From: QALR01 sp045646925
Lineage (GTDB): Bacteria > Bacillota > Clostridia > Oscillospirales > CAG-272
Length of the DNA: 6,321 bases
NCBI GenBank assembly: GCA_045646925.1
Contig: JAZRLQ010000112.1
Coordinates: forward strand, 1-6,321
Reading direction: 5' to 3'
Made by a program: the position numbers and the translations under genes. The notes beneath the pieces are model-generated. The model was not told the DNA's origin, ran no database searches, and saw nothing but the letters and a program-made list of their open reading frames with translations. Below are positions 1 to 5,586 of the stretch, in pieces; positions within the stretch are counted from its first letter, which is position 1, and every line of letters starts with the position of its first letter.

Positions 1-507
1 GAAAACGTCATGAATCCCACGACCGAGATCTACATGGAGGAAGGCTCCCGTATGGAGATGGAGACCACGCAGATCAAGGGCATCAGCTCCACGGTCCGTC
101 ACACCAAAGCAAAGCTTGCGGCAGGCGCAAACCTCGTCGTAAAGGAAAAGATCATGACTCACGGCACACAGCTTGCGGAAACGGATTTTGTCGTTGATCT
201 CGACGGAGACGATTCCGGAACGAACCTCATTTCCCGTTCCGTTGCAAAGGATCACTCTCACCAGATCTTCCGCTCCAATATCCGCGGTAACGCAAAATGC
301 CACGGCCACACCGAATGCGACGCCATCATCATGGACGAAGCAACGGTTGCCGCGATCCCCGAGATCACGGCGAACAGCATCGATGCCAGCCTCATTCACG
401 AAGCGGCGATCGGTAAGATCGCGGGTGAGCAGATCATCAAGCTCATGACGCTCGGTCTCGATGAAAAAGAAGCGGAAGAACAGATCATCAGCGGCTTTTT
501 GAAATGA
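1..507 (+). CDS. SufB/SufD-family Fe-S cluster assembly protein, C-terminal part (5' end outside window)
   Basis: This is a scaffold-type component of SUF iron-sulfur cluster assembly; family members work in the cytoplasm with the ATPase SufC. The frame is open from base 1, so the first in-window ATG (10) is internal and only about 168 C-terminal residues are seen. The SufB/SufD core signature is present: an SRSVAKDHS stretch, then SNIRGNAKCHGHTECDAII, then IPEI, then IHEAAIGKI, and an end in GFLK. The HEA...KI and terminal GF elements are hallmarks of the C-terminal helical region. A Cys sits in KCHGHTEC and a His in IHEA, near where SufB places cluster-related residues, but I cannot align them exactly. 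Its shape resembles the short (roughly 300 aa) clostridial SufB/D proteins, or the minimal SmsB type, rather than full-length SufB; this is inference because the N-terminus is missing. The stop overlaps the next gene by ATGA. Confidence 0.9.
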   Translation, partial: ENVMNPTTEIYMEEGSRMEMETTQIKGISSTVRHTKAKLAAGANLVVKEKIMTHGTQLAETDFVVDLDGDDSGTNLISRSVAKDHSHQIFRSNIRGNAKCHGHTECDAIIMDEATVAAIPEITANSIDASLIHEAAIGKIAGEQIIKLMTLGLDEKEAEEQIISGFLK

Positions 508-1451
508 CAGGTCAGAAAAATCTTTCGCGCATTGCCTCTTTCGCGCTTTTCGCGGCGGCTCTGATATGGGGAACGTCCTTCGTGATCATGAAGGACGTTT
601 CCGACCGCTTGCCGCCGAGCCTTCTGCTCGCGATCCGTTTCACGATCGCGTGTCTTTTGCTCGGCGCGCTCTCGTGGAAGCGCTTTCGTAAGATCAACAA
701 AAGCTATATCATGCCGGGGCTTCTCATCGGCGCGCTTCTGTTCGCGGCGTATCTCGTGCAGACGTACGGTCTGATCGGGACGACGCCGGGGAAGAACGCC
801 TTTCTGACGGCATCGTATTGCGTGATCACGCCGTTTTTGTTCCGGATCGTTTCCGGAAAGAAGACGGACCCCTTCCATCTCGCGTCGGCGTTCGTTTGTC
901 TCGGCGGTATTCTTCTGATATCCGTGGATTTCACGAGTGAAAAGCTTTTTTCCGTGGCGCTTGGCGACGTGTTGACGCTCGTATGCGGCTTTTTCTACGC
1001 GGCGCATATCGTTGCGATCGCAACGACGGCGCAGGATAAGGACCCCATGCTCATCACCGTTTTGCAATTCGGCGTTGCGGCGGTGCTTTCCTGGATCACG
1101 TACGCCGTGCTGAACGCTTTCGATCTTGCTCCCGTTTCACTCGAAGGAGCGGATATCGGAAGCCTTGCGATCCAGCTTTTGTATCTCGCTTGCGCTTGTA
1201 CGGGCGCGGCGCTCTTTCTTCAGAATTTCGGGCAGAAATACGCGCATCCGACGGGCGCCGCCGTCATTCTTACCTTTGAAGCGGTGTTTGGCGCGCTCTT
1301 CTCGCTGCTGTTGGGCAGAGAGGATGGGTTCGGAATTCTGCGTGCGATCGGATTCGGACTCGTGTTCCTTGCGGTCGTCATTTCGGAAACGAAACTTTCT
1401 TTTCTCAGAAAAAGAAAAAATAAAAACATTCATAAAGGAGATTTACCATGA
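504..1451 (+). CDS. EamA/DMT-superfamily membrane transporter (drug/metabolite type)
   Basis: This is a 315-residue integral membrane protein with about ten hydrophobic segments, the usual length and topology for two tandem EamA domains (roughly residues 8-135 and 150-290). Family signatures are the TM1 motif WGTSFVIMK, the TM3-4 stretch TPGKNAFLTASYCVITPFL and the TM9 motif EAVFGALFSLLLGRE. The tail after the last helix is strongly basic (LRKRKNKN), consistent with a cytoplasmic end. Members export or import metabolites, amino acids or drugs; the substrate cannot be read from sequence. The start ATG overlaps the stop of the Fe-S gene (ATGA) and no good Shine-Dalgarno precedes it, so translation is probably coupled. 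The last codons also encode the ribosome binding site of nagB, and its stop overlaps the nagB start. Family assignment is firm; a role linked to nagB is only suggested by position. Confidence 0.93.
   Translation: MTGQKNLSRIASFALFAAALIWGTSFVIMKDVSDRLPPSLLLAIRFTIACLLLGALSWKRFRKINKSYIMPGLLIGALLFAAYLVQTYGLIGTTPGKNAFLTASYCVITPFLFRIVSGKKTDPFHLASAFVCLGGILLISVDFTSEKLFSVALGDVLTLVCGFFYAAHIVAIATTAQDKDPMLITVLQFGVAAVLSWITYAVLNAFDLAPVSLEGADIGSLAIQLLYLACACTGAALFLQNFGQKYAHPTGAAVILTFEAVFGALFSLLLGREDGFGILRAIGFGLVFLAVVISETKLSFLRKRKNKNIHKGDLP
1434..1440 (+). promoter_or_regulatory. nagB ribosome binding site inside the transporter gene
   Basis: AAAGGAG lies 7 bases before the nagB ATG (1448). It is read in the transporter frame as part of its C-terminal codons (HKGD). 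Ribosomes finishing the transporter therefore sit over the nagB initiation region, which fits translational coupling, but the strong site should also allow independent initiation. Confidence 0.85.
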
Positions 1452-2170
1452 AAGTAATTGTTTGTCAAGACTACGCGGAAATGTCTGTCAAAGCGGCAAG
1501 AATCATTGCGGGACAGATTATTTCGAAACCGGACGGCATTCTCGGTCTCGCTACGGGTTCCACTCCCGAAGGCACTTATCAGGAGCTGATCCGTCTTTAT
1601 GAGAACGGTCTGATCGATTTTTCCGATATCAGAACCTACAATCTCGACGAATACTATCCGATCAAGCCCGATAACGATCAGAGCTACCGTTATTTCATGG
1701 ATCACCACTTGTTCAACTACGTTAACGTCAAGAAAGAAAACGTACACATTCCCAGCGGCGAAATGAAGAATCCCGCCGTTGAATGCAAGGAATACGACGA
1801 AATGGTTGAACGCGACGGCGGTATCGACCTTCAGCTTCTCGGTATCGGTCAGAACGGCCACATCGGCTTCAACGAGCCCGGCGAATCTCTCTACTACGAA
1901 ACGCACCTGACGGATCTTACCGAAAACACCATTCAGGCAAACTCCAGATTCTTCGCTTCCATCGACGAGGTTCCGAAGCAGGCGATCACCATGGGTCTCG
2001 GCACGATCATGAAGGCAAAGAAGATCCTCCTTCTCGCAAGCGGCAAGAATAAGCACGAAGCGATCGCTCATCTGCTCGGCGACCGCATCGATCCCAAGGT
2101 TCCCGCAACGCTTCTCAAGGTACATCCCGACGTTATCATCATCTGCGATAAAGCAGCTTACGAAGGCTAA
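1448..2170 (+). CDS. nagB: Glucosamine-6-phosphate deaminase
   Basis: This cytoplasmic enzyme of amino-sugar catabolism converts glucosamine 6-phosphate to fructose 6-phosphate and ammonia. The 240-residue length matches the short Gram-positive NagB form (E. coli NagB is 266). Visible motifs are the phosphate-binding loop GLATGSTPEGTY (residues 33-44), NLDEYYP with Asp67 at the general-base position (E. coli Asp72), and GIGQNGHIGFNEPG (132-145). That last motif gives Asn136, His138 and Glu143 at the E. coli Asp141/His143/Glu148 positions; Asn at the first site is usual in the Bacillus type. ITMGLGTIMKAKKILLLASG is the later conserved block. The start is fixed by AAAGGAG 7 bases upstream and the conserved MKVIVCQDY opening. 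It ends in tandem stops TAATAA. It overlaps the transporter stop by ATGA and is followed by a hairpin terminator. No nagA or amino-sugar PTS gene is present in the window. Confidence 0.96.
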   Translation: MKVIVCQDYAEMSVKAARIIAGQIISKPDGILGLATGSTPEGTYQELIRLYENGLIDFSDIRTYNLDEYYPIKPDNDQSYRYFMDHHLFNYVNVKKENVHIPSGEMKNPAVECKEYDEMVERDGGIDLQLLGIGQNGHIGFNEPGESLYYETHLTDLTENTIQANSRFFASIDEVPKQAITMGLGTIMKAKKILLLASGKNKHEAIAHLLGDRIDPKVPATLLKVHPDVIIICDKAAYEG

Positions 2171-2197
2171 TAACTGAAAACGGATCGTTTTTAAATG

Positions 2198-2236
2198 GGA
2201 AGCTTTGCGGATCCGCAGAGCTTCCTCGTTTTAATT
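2198..2236 (+). terminator. Hairpin terminator or attenuator after nagB
   Basis: Bases 2198-2225 form an almost perfect inverted repeat: a left arm starting GGAAGCTTTGCGGA and a right arm ending GAGCTTCC, with one U-G wobble. In RNA this gives a stem of about 12 bp with a GAUC loop. It is followed by TCGTTTTAATT, a moderately U-rich tail. It lies 27 bases after the nagB stop, so it probably ends the suf-transporter-nagB transcript or partly attenuates read-through into the esterase gene. The tail is weaker than in the two other terminators here, so incomplete termination is plausible. Confidence 0.75.
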
Positions 2237-2260
2237 CAAAGAAAGGCTTGGTCGTTTATT

Positions 2261-3031
2261 ATGGCACTGATCAATCTTAAATTTGCTTCCGAAACGCTCG
2301 GTATGCAGACGGAGATCAACGTGATCGTTCCGCAGAAAAGCACGAAGGGCCAGATCGGTATGAAGGGCGAAGCGAAGGGGGATAAATACAAAACCCTTCT
2401 TCTCCTCCACGGTCTCAGCGACGATAGCAGCACGTGGCTGCGCCGCTCCTCCATCGAGCGTTACGCGACGGAAAACGGCATTGCCGTTATCATGCCCGCG
2501 GCGGAAAGAAGCTTTTATACCGATATGAAATACGGTGAAAACTTCTATACCTATATCAGTGAAGAGGTTCCCCGTATCGCGAGAGAATTTCTGCCTCTCT
2601 CCGACCGCAGAGAAGACAACTTCATTGCGGGACTTTCCATGGGCGGCTACGGCGCGCTCAAGATCGCGCTGAAAAATCCCGAAAAATACGCGGCGGTCGC
2701 AGGACTTTCCTCCGTTGCCGACGTACAGGATTTCGTCAACGTTCACGCGCCGAAGGTCGGCTTCCTCGTGTTCGGTGACGATATGAAGGTTCCTGCATCT
2801 GAGGATCTCTTCTGCCTTGCGGAAGCGTGCAACTCCTCCGAGATCAAGCCCCGCGTTCTGATGATCGAGGGCTTGCAGGACTTTCTGCTCGACGGCAACG
2901 TCCGACTCAAAGAAAAATTCGAATCGCTTGATTACGATTACACCTATATCGACGGCCCCGGCGGTCACGGCTGGGCGTTCTGGGATAAGCACATCCAATA
3001 CGTTTTGAAATGGATGCTCGGAAAAGTATGA
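2261..3031 (+). CDS. Esterase D/tributyrin esterase-type alpha/beta-hydrolase
   Basis: This 256-residue carboxylesterase of the putative-esterase family (PF00756; relatives include tributyrin esterase EstA and S-formylglutathione hydrolase) hydrolyses acyl or acetyl esters. The substrate is unknown, and deacetylation of sugars or xenobiotic esters is a typical role. Motifs in order are LLLLHGLSDDSSTWLRR (46-62, oxyanion HG), GLSMGG with nucleophile Ser126, GLQDFLLDGN with probable acid Asp207, and GPGGHGWAFWD with His236. No signal peptide is present, so it should be cytoplasmic. I chose ATG 2261 because MALINLKFASETLGMQTEINVIVP matches the usual opening of the family; the in-frame ATG at 2195 would translate through the terminator hairpin. 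The Shine-Dalgarno (GAAAGG, 2241-2246) is about 14 bases upstream, farther than usual. The 3' end overlaps the next small gene by ATGA. No clear promoter of its own was found. Confidence 0.92.
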   Translation: MALINLKFASETLGMQTEINVIVPQKSTKGQIGMKGEAKGDKYKTLLLLHGLSDDSSTWLRRSSIERYATENGIAVIMPAAERSFYTDMKYGENFYTYISEEVPRIAREFLPLSDRREDNFIAGLSMGGYGALKIALKNPEKYAAVAGLSSVADVQDFVNVHAPKVGFLVFGDDMKVPASEDLFCLAEACNSSEIKPRVLMIEGLQDFLLDGNVRLKEKFESLDYDYTYIDGPGGHGWAFWDKHIQYVLKWMLGKV

Positions 3032-3213
3032 AGATAAAAGAAATCAATTTTTCGGATTACACTTATAAGCGCGTTTGCGTGTATGATGAGAATCAGACGT
3101 TTTATCCCATTGGAAAAGAACAGCTGCTTCTTGAACGCCATGGGGAAAAGGAGCTTGATACCGATCCGGAAACGGACGAATTCGGTTGGCTGATCCTCAC
3201 GGTGAAGATTTGA
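3028..3213 (+). CDS. Small uncharacterised protein (61 aa), coupled to the esterase gene
   Basis: I do not recognise this protein. Its ATG at 3028 overlaps the esterase stop as ATGA, the same arrangement as the two upstream junctions, and a strong terminator follows 5 bases after its stop. Both support a real, co-transcribed gene. The protein is soluble with no membrane segment. Two hydrophobic/aromatic alternating stretches (residues 11-28, and FGWLILTVKI at 52-61) look like beta strands, separated by a charged, acidic segment (EKELDTDPETDE, 40-51). It has one cysteine (Cys17). An alternative in-frame ATG at 3010 would add six residues but has no better ribosome binding site. It may be a small partner or regulator of the esterase, but this rests only on position. 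Confidence 0.72.
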   Translation: MKIKEINFSDYTYKRVCVYDENQTFYPIGKEQLLLERHGEKELDTDPETDEFGWLILTVKI

Positions 3214-3218
3214 AATAC

Positions 3219-3265
3219 AAAAGACCCTCTGCTTCGTCCAGCGCTTTGGGTCTTTTCTTTTTTTT
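3219..3265 (+). terminator. Rho-independent terminator after the esterase/small-protein pair
   Basis: AAAAGACCC (3219-3227) pairs perfectly with GGGTCTTTT (3248-3256), with a 20-base apical region that can form a further short CTG/CAG pairing. The stem is followed by C and eight T residues (3257-3265). It starts 5 bases after the 61-aa stop codon. The A-run on the 5' side would give a U-run on the opposite strand, so it could work in both directions, although no converging gene is present. Confidence 0.93.
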
Positions 3266-3268
3266 GCG

Positions 3269-3297
3269 TTGAAATTTGTGAATGACCGTGTTATAAT
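3269..3297 (+). promoter_or_regulatory. Sigma-A-type promoter with extended -10, driving the GH78-type gene
   Basis: The -35 is TTGAAA (3269-3274), followed by a 17-base spacer and a consensus TATAAT -10 (3292-3297). TG at 3289-3290, one base before the -10, makes it an extended -10. Transcription should begin near 3303-3305, giving a leader of roughly 27 bases. The promoter starts just after the preceding terminator, so this gene forms its own transcription unit. No operator-like inverted repeat is obvious around it. Confidence 0.88.
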
Positions 3298-3317
3298 AAG
3301 AAAAAACGAGTCTTTTC

Positions 3318-3323
3318 AGGAGG
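3318..3323 (+). promoter_or_regulatory. Consensus ribosome binding site of the GH78-type gene
   Basis: A perfect AGGAGG sits 7 bases before the ATG at 3331. With the near-consensus promoter it suggests strong basal expression and fixes the start codon. Confidence 0.9.
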
Positions 3324-3330
3324 ACGGGAT

Positions 3331-5235
3331 ATGATTTTGGGGCTTGGAAAATGGATCTGGCATAGTGAAAAGGCGCAAGCGGACGAATATGCCGAATTTT
3401 ATTCTTCTTTTTTGTATCGCGGAGGAAGCGCTTCGCTTTCGATCTCCGCGGATAGCAATTACGCGGTGTATATCAACGGCGTTTTGGCGGCGTTCGGTCA
3501 GTACGCGGATTTCCCTTACGATAAGGTATACGATACCGTGGACGTTTCGGCGTACTGCAGAGCGGGGGAGAATGATCTTGCCATCGTCGTCTGGTATTAC
3601 GGTATCGACACGACCTCCGTCTATTATCCGGGAAACGCGGCGGTTCTTTTCGAGCTTGTCAGCGACGGAAAATGCGTCTGCGCAAGCTCGGAGCGCACGT
3701 TGTCGAGAATCAGTCCGTCCTACGCTCATCACCGGAAAAAGCTTCTGACGGGGCAGATGGGGCTCTCCTTCTTTTACGACGCAGCAAAGGAAGATTGCTG
3801 GGAAACAGGTAAGTTGAACGGATTTACGGAGAGCGCACTCGTCAAGCAGAAGTTGCCTCTGCGAAAACGTCCCTGCGAGAAGCTCGTTCTCGAGACGCCG
3901 ATGGAGGCAACGCTTTGCAAAACGGTCTCGGAGACCGATCATATTTTCGATCTCGGTATCAATACCGTCGGCTTTCTGCAGATCGAAACGGAGTCGGATA
4001 CGGAGCAGAAGCTTCTGATCTCATACGGCGAGCATTTGGCGGACGGCGTGGTGCGCAGAAAAATCGGCAACCGTGATTTCAGTGTGGAGGTCGGCGTTCG
4101 CAAGGGTGAAACTGTCTACATGAATCCGTTCCGCCGTCTCGGTTGCAAATTTATCGAGGTGCAGAGCGAAAAGCATCTGGAAGATCTGAAGATCTCCGTC
4201 GTTCCGACGACGTATCCCGTGACCGAAATGGAACGTCCGTTGCTCACAGAGGAGCAAAACGAGATCTACGAGGCTTGCGTGAGAACGCTACGCCTCTGTA
4301 TGCACGAGCATTACGAGGATTGCCCATGGAGAGAGCAGGCGCTTTATGCGATGGATAGCCGCAATCAGATGCTTTGCGGTTATTACGCGTTCGAGGAGAC
4401 CCGTTTTCCGCGCGCGAATCTGGAATTGATGTCGAAGGATAACAGAGAAGACGGATTGCTCTCCATCTGTTATCCGATCAAAATGGATCTCGTGATCCCG
4501 TCGTTTTCGCTTCATTGGTTTACTGCCTGCGCCGAATATCTGCGTTACTCCGGCGACGTTGCGTTTTTGCGCGAGATATACCCGAAGCTCGAAAGCGTGC
4601 TTGCCGTTTTTCTCTCGAAAATGAGCGCAGAGGGCGACGTGATCCTTCCTTTTGAAAAGGGTTGGAATTTTTACGAATGGAGAAACGGTCTGGACGGATA
4701 CGGCGCCGTCGATCTTTCCGATCCCGATCTGATCCTGAACGGACTTTTGTCCATCGCCCTGCAGAAAATGGCGGAGATTTCCGACGGACTCGGCGTGGAG
4801 CATTCCTACGGCGCTGTGGCGGAAAAATTGAACGTCTCGATCCGACGCGTTTTCTACGATAAGGAAAGGAGCTTGTTCCGTGACCGCAACGAAAAGATCA
4901 CGTACAGTGTTCTCGGAAACGCCATTGCGATCCTCTGCGGCGCGTGCAAAAAGGAAGACGCGGATTCTCTTTGCGAGAAATTGTGGACGGACGCTTCGTT
5001 GACACCCGTTTCGCTCAGCATGAAATGCTTCTTCTACGATGCCAGCCTGCTTGTCGACCGCGAAAAATACCGCGCGTTCATTTTTGACGATATCGAAAAA
5101 TATTATCGCCCGATGATCGAATACGGCGTCGGCACCGTTTGGGAGACGGAGGTCGGAGAAAGCGATTTTCACAGAGCGGGAAGTCTCTGCCACGGTTGGA
5201 GCGCGCTTCCGATCTATTACTACCATATTTTGTGA
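3331..5235 (+). CDS. Cytoplasmic GH78-type (alpha-L-rhamnosidase-like) glycosidase
   Basis: This is a 634-residue glycoside hydrolase related to alpha-L-rhamnosidases, which release terminal rhamnose by inversion. The N-terminal part (about 1-190), opening with KWIWHSE, reads as the beta-sandwich domains seen in this family, and a second beta region spans about 190-300. The (alpha/alpha)6 barrel follows from about 305. Its motif EDCPWREQALYAMD gives Asp330, Glu335 and Asp342 with the same 5 and 7 residue spacing as the catalytic acid cluster of Bacillus RhaB (Asp567/Glu572/Asp579). Near the C-terminus VWETE (Glu605 as candidate general base) precedes CHGWSALP (His621, Trp623), the usual closing motif. 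There is no signal peptide or anchor, so it should act on imported oligosaccharides or glycosides. It is shorter than many GH78 enzymes (about 900-1000 aa), and the substrate could be another sugar. It is transcribed alone from its own promoter. Confidence 0.87.
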   Translation: MILGLGKWIWHSEKAQADEYAEFYSSFLYRGGSASLSISADSNYAVYINGVLAAFGQYADFPYDKVYDTVDVSAYCRAGENDLAIVVWYYGIDTTSVYYPGNAAVLFELVSDGKCVCASSERTLSRISPSYAHHRKKLLTGQMGLSFFYDAAKEDCWETGKLNGFTESALVKQKLPLRKRPCEKLVLETPMEATLCKTVSETDHIFDLGINTVGFLQIETESDTEQKLLISYGEHLADGVVRRKIGNRDFSVEVGVRKGETVYMNPFRRLGCKFIEVQSEKHLEDLKISVVPTTYPVTEMERPLLTEEQNEIYEACVRTLRLCMHEHYEDCPWREQALYAMDSRNQMLCGYYAFEETRFPRANLELMSKDNREDGLLSICYPIKMDLVIPSFSLHWFTACAEYLRYSGDVAFLREIYPKLESVLAVFLSKMSAEGDVILPFEKGWNFYEWRNGLDGYGAVDLSDPDLILNGLLSIALQKMAEISDGLGVEHSYGAVAEKLNVSIRRVFYDKERSLFRDRNEKITYSVLGNAIAILCGACKKEDADSLCEKLWTDASLTPVSLSMKCFFYDASLLVDREKYRAFIFDDIEKYYRPMIEYGVGTVWETEVGESDFHRAGSLCHGWSALPIYYYHIL

Positions 5236-5283
5236 TAGAGGTCGAATGTTTTTCAGATTTTTGCGGTAACGGAGAAAAAGCTC

Positions 5284-5312
5284 TTGACAAACGGAGAAAA
5301 ACATTGTATTAT
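5284..5312 (+). promoter_or_regulatory. Promoter of the thrS T-box transcript
   Basis: A perfect TTGACA -35 (5284-5289), a 17-base spacer and TATTAT (5307-5312, five of six matches) form a strong sigma-A-type promoter. Initiation is expected near 5319-5321, just before the T-box leader. The sequence AACGGAGAAAAA occurs at 5268-5279 and again in the spacer at 5290-5301, flanking the -35. A second TATAAT at 5315-5320 is too far from the -35 (25 bases) to be its partner. Confidence 0.85.
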
Positions 5313-5319
5313 TATATAA

Positions 5320-5545
5320 TAAATGAAATGCAATCGTATGGGACAAAGCCACTGCAAACTATCGGCACAGAGAAACGCGTCACCGGCTGAAAGCGCGTTC
5401 GGCACAAGCGCAGAGGATACCACCCGCACGGCTATGCGCAGGAAATGGCGCATCGGGTCCGCCCGTTAAAGCGGGAATGAGTGAAACTTTGAGTGGAACC
5501 GTGCTTTTGCACCTCAAGCCGTCTTTTTTCGGCTTGGGGTTTTTT
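5320..5545 (+). promoter_or_regulatory. Threonine-specific T-box riboswitch (thrS leader)
   Basis: This tRNA-sensing leader lets transcription continue into thrS when uncharged tRNA-Thr is bound. A proposed stem I has a base helix CGTATGGG (5335-5342) with CCCGCACG (5423-5430). An internal loop above it carries GAT-ACC-A (5416-5422), giving specifier codon ACC (Thr, 5419-5421) followed by the usual purine. The distal hairpin is AACGCG/CGCGTT (5374-5379/5394-5399), with AGAGA on its 5' side. A second hairpin is ATGCGC/GCGCAT (5434-5453). CCCGTTAAAGCGGG (5462-5475) and AGTGAAACT (5480-5488) match the stem II-A/B and stem III region. The antiterminator pairs TTGAG (5489-5493) with CTCAA (5513-5517) and GTGC with GCAC around the seven-base bulge TGGAACC (5494-5500). 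UGGA predicts a tRNA ending UCCA. Stem I details are hand-folded and less sure than the 3' part. Confidence 0.93.
5512..5545 (+). terminator. T-box-controlled transcription terminator before thrS
   Basis: CCTCAAGCCG (5512-5521) pairs with CGGCTTGGGG (5530-5539) with one U-G wobble, an eight-base TCTTTTTT loop and a run of T residues (5540-5545). Its left arm contains CTCAA (5513-5517), the same bases needed for the antiterminator, so the two folds exclude each other. This is the regulated off state of the leader when tRNA-Thr is charged. Confidence 0.93.
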
Positions 5546-5586
5546 ATTTATATCGTAATTATTTTATCAGAAAGGAATTTTTGATT

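Noticed and set aside
1430..2125. Reverse-strand open frame opposite nagB (231 codons)
   Set aside because: Low-complexity, Val/Ile-rich shadow of a confidently identified gene; no ribosome binding site or promoter seen for it.
2177..2191. Small hairpin AAAACG-GAT-CGTTTT just after nagB
   Set aside because: Only two G-C pairs and a three-base loop; not convincing beside the much stronger hairpin that follows.
2205..2235. Possible esterase promoter TTGCGG ... TTTAAT
   Set aside because: The spacer is 19 bases, the -35 matches only four of six, and it overlaps the terminator hairpin; too weak to annotate.
2195..2260. Upstream in-frame ATG of the esterase at 2195
   Set aside because: It would place the 28-base hairpin inside the coding region and adds 22 residues not typical of the family; ATG 2261 gives the normal N-terminus.
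2231..2998. Reverse-strand open frame opposite the esterase (255 codons)
   Set aside because: Shadow of a gene with all catalytic motifs; the reverse translation shows no family signature.
5315..5320. TATAAT as the -10 of the thrS promoter
   Set aside because: It is 25 bases from TTGACA; TATTAT at 5307-5312 has the optimal 17-base spacing.
4288..5352. Long reverse-strand open frame (354 codons) opposite the GH78-type gene
   Set aside because: It lies almost wholly opposite a well-supported glycosidase, has no recognisable motif, and long antisense frames are common in genes with this codon bias.
5139..5390. Forward open frame of 83 codons running from the GH78-type 3' end into the thrS leader
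   Set aside because: It overlaps the glycosidase out of frame, crosses the promoter and the T-box stem I, and shows no protein-like pattern.
5341..5460. Alternative fold of the thrS leader with GGAC (5341-5344) pairing GTCC (5457-5460) and AGCC (5347-5350) pairing GGCT (5430-5433), suggesting another riboswitch class such as cobalamin
   Set aside because: The helices are short, no B12-box or other class signature is present, and the T-box antiterminator/terminator and thrS target explain the leader better.
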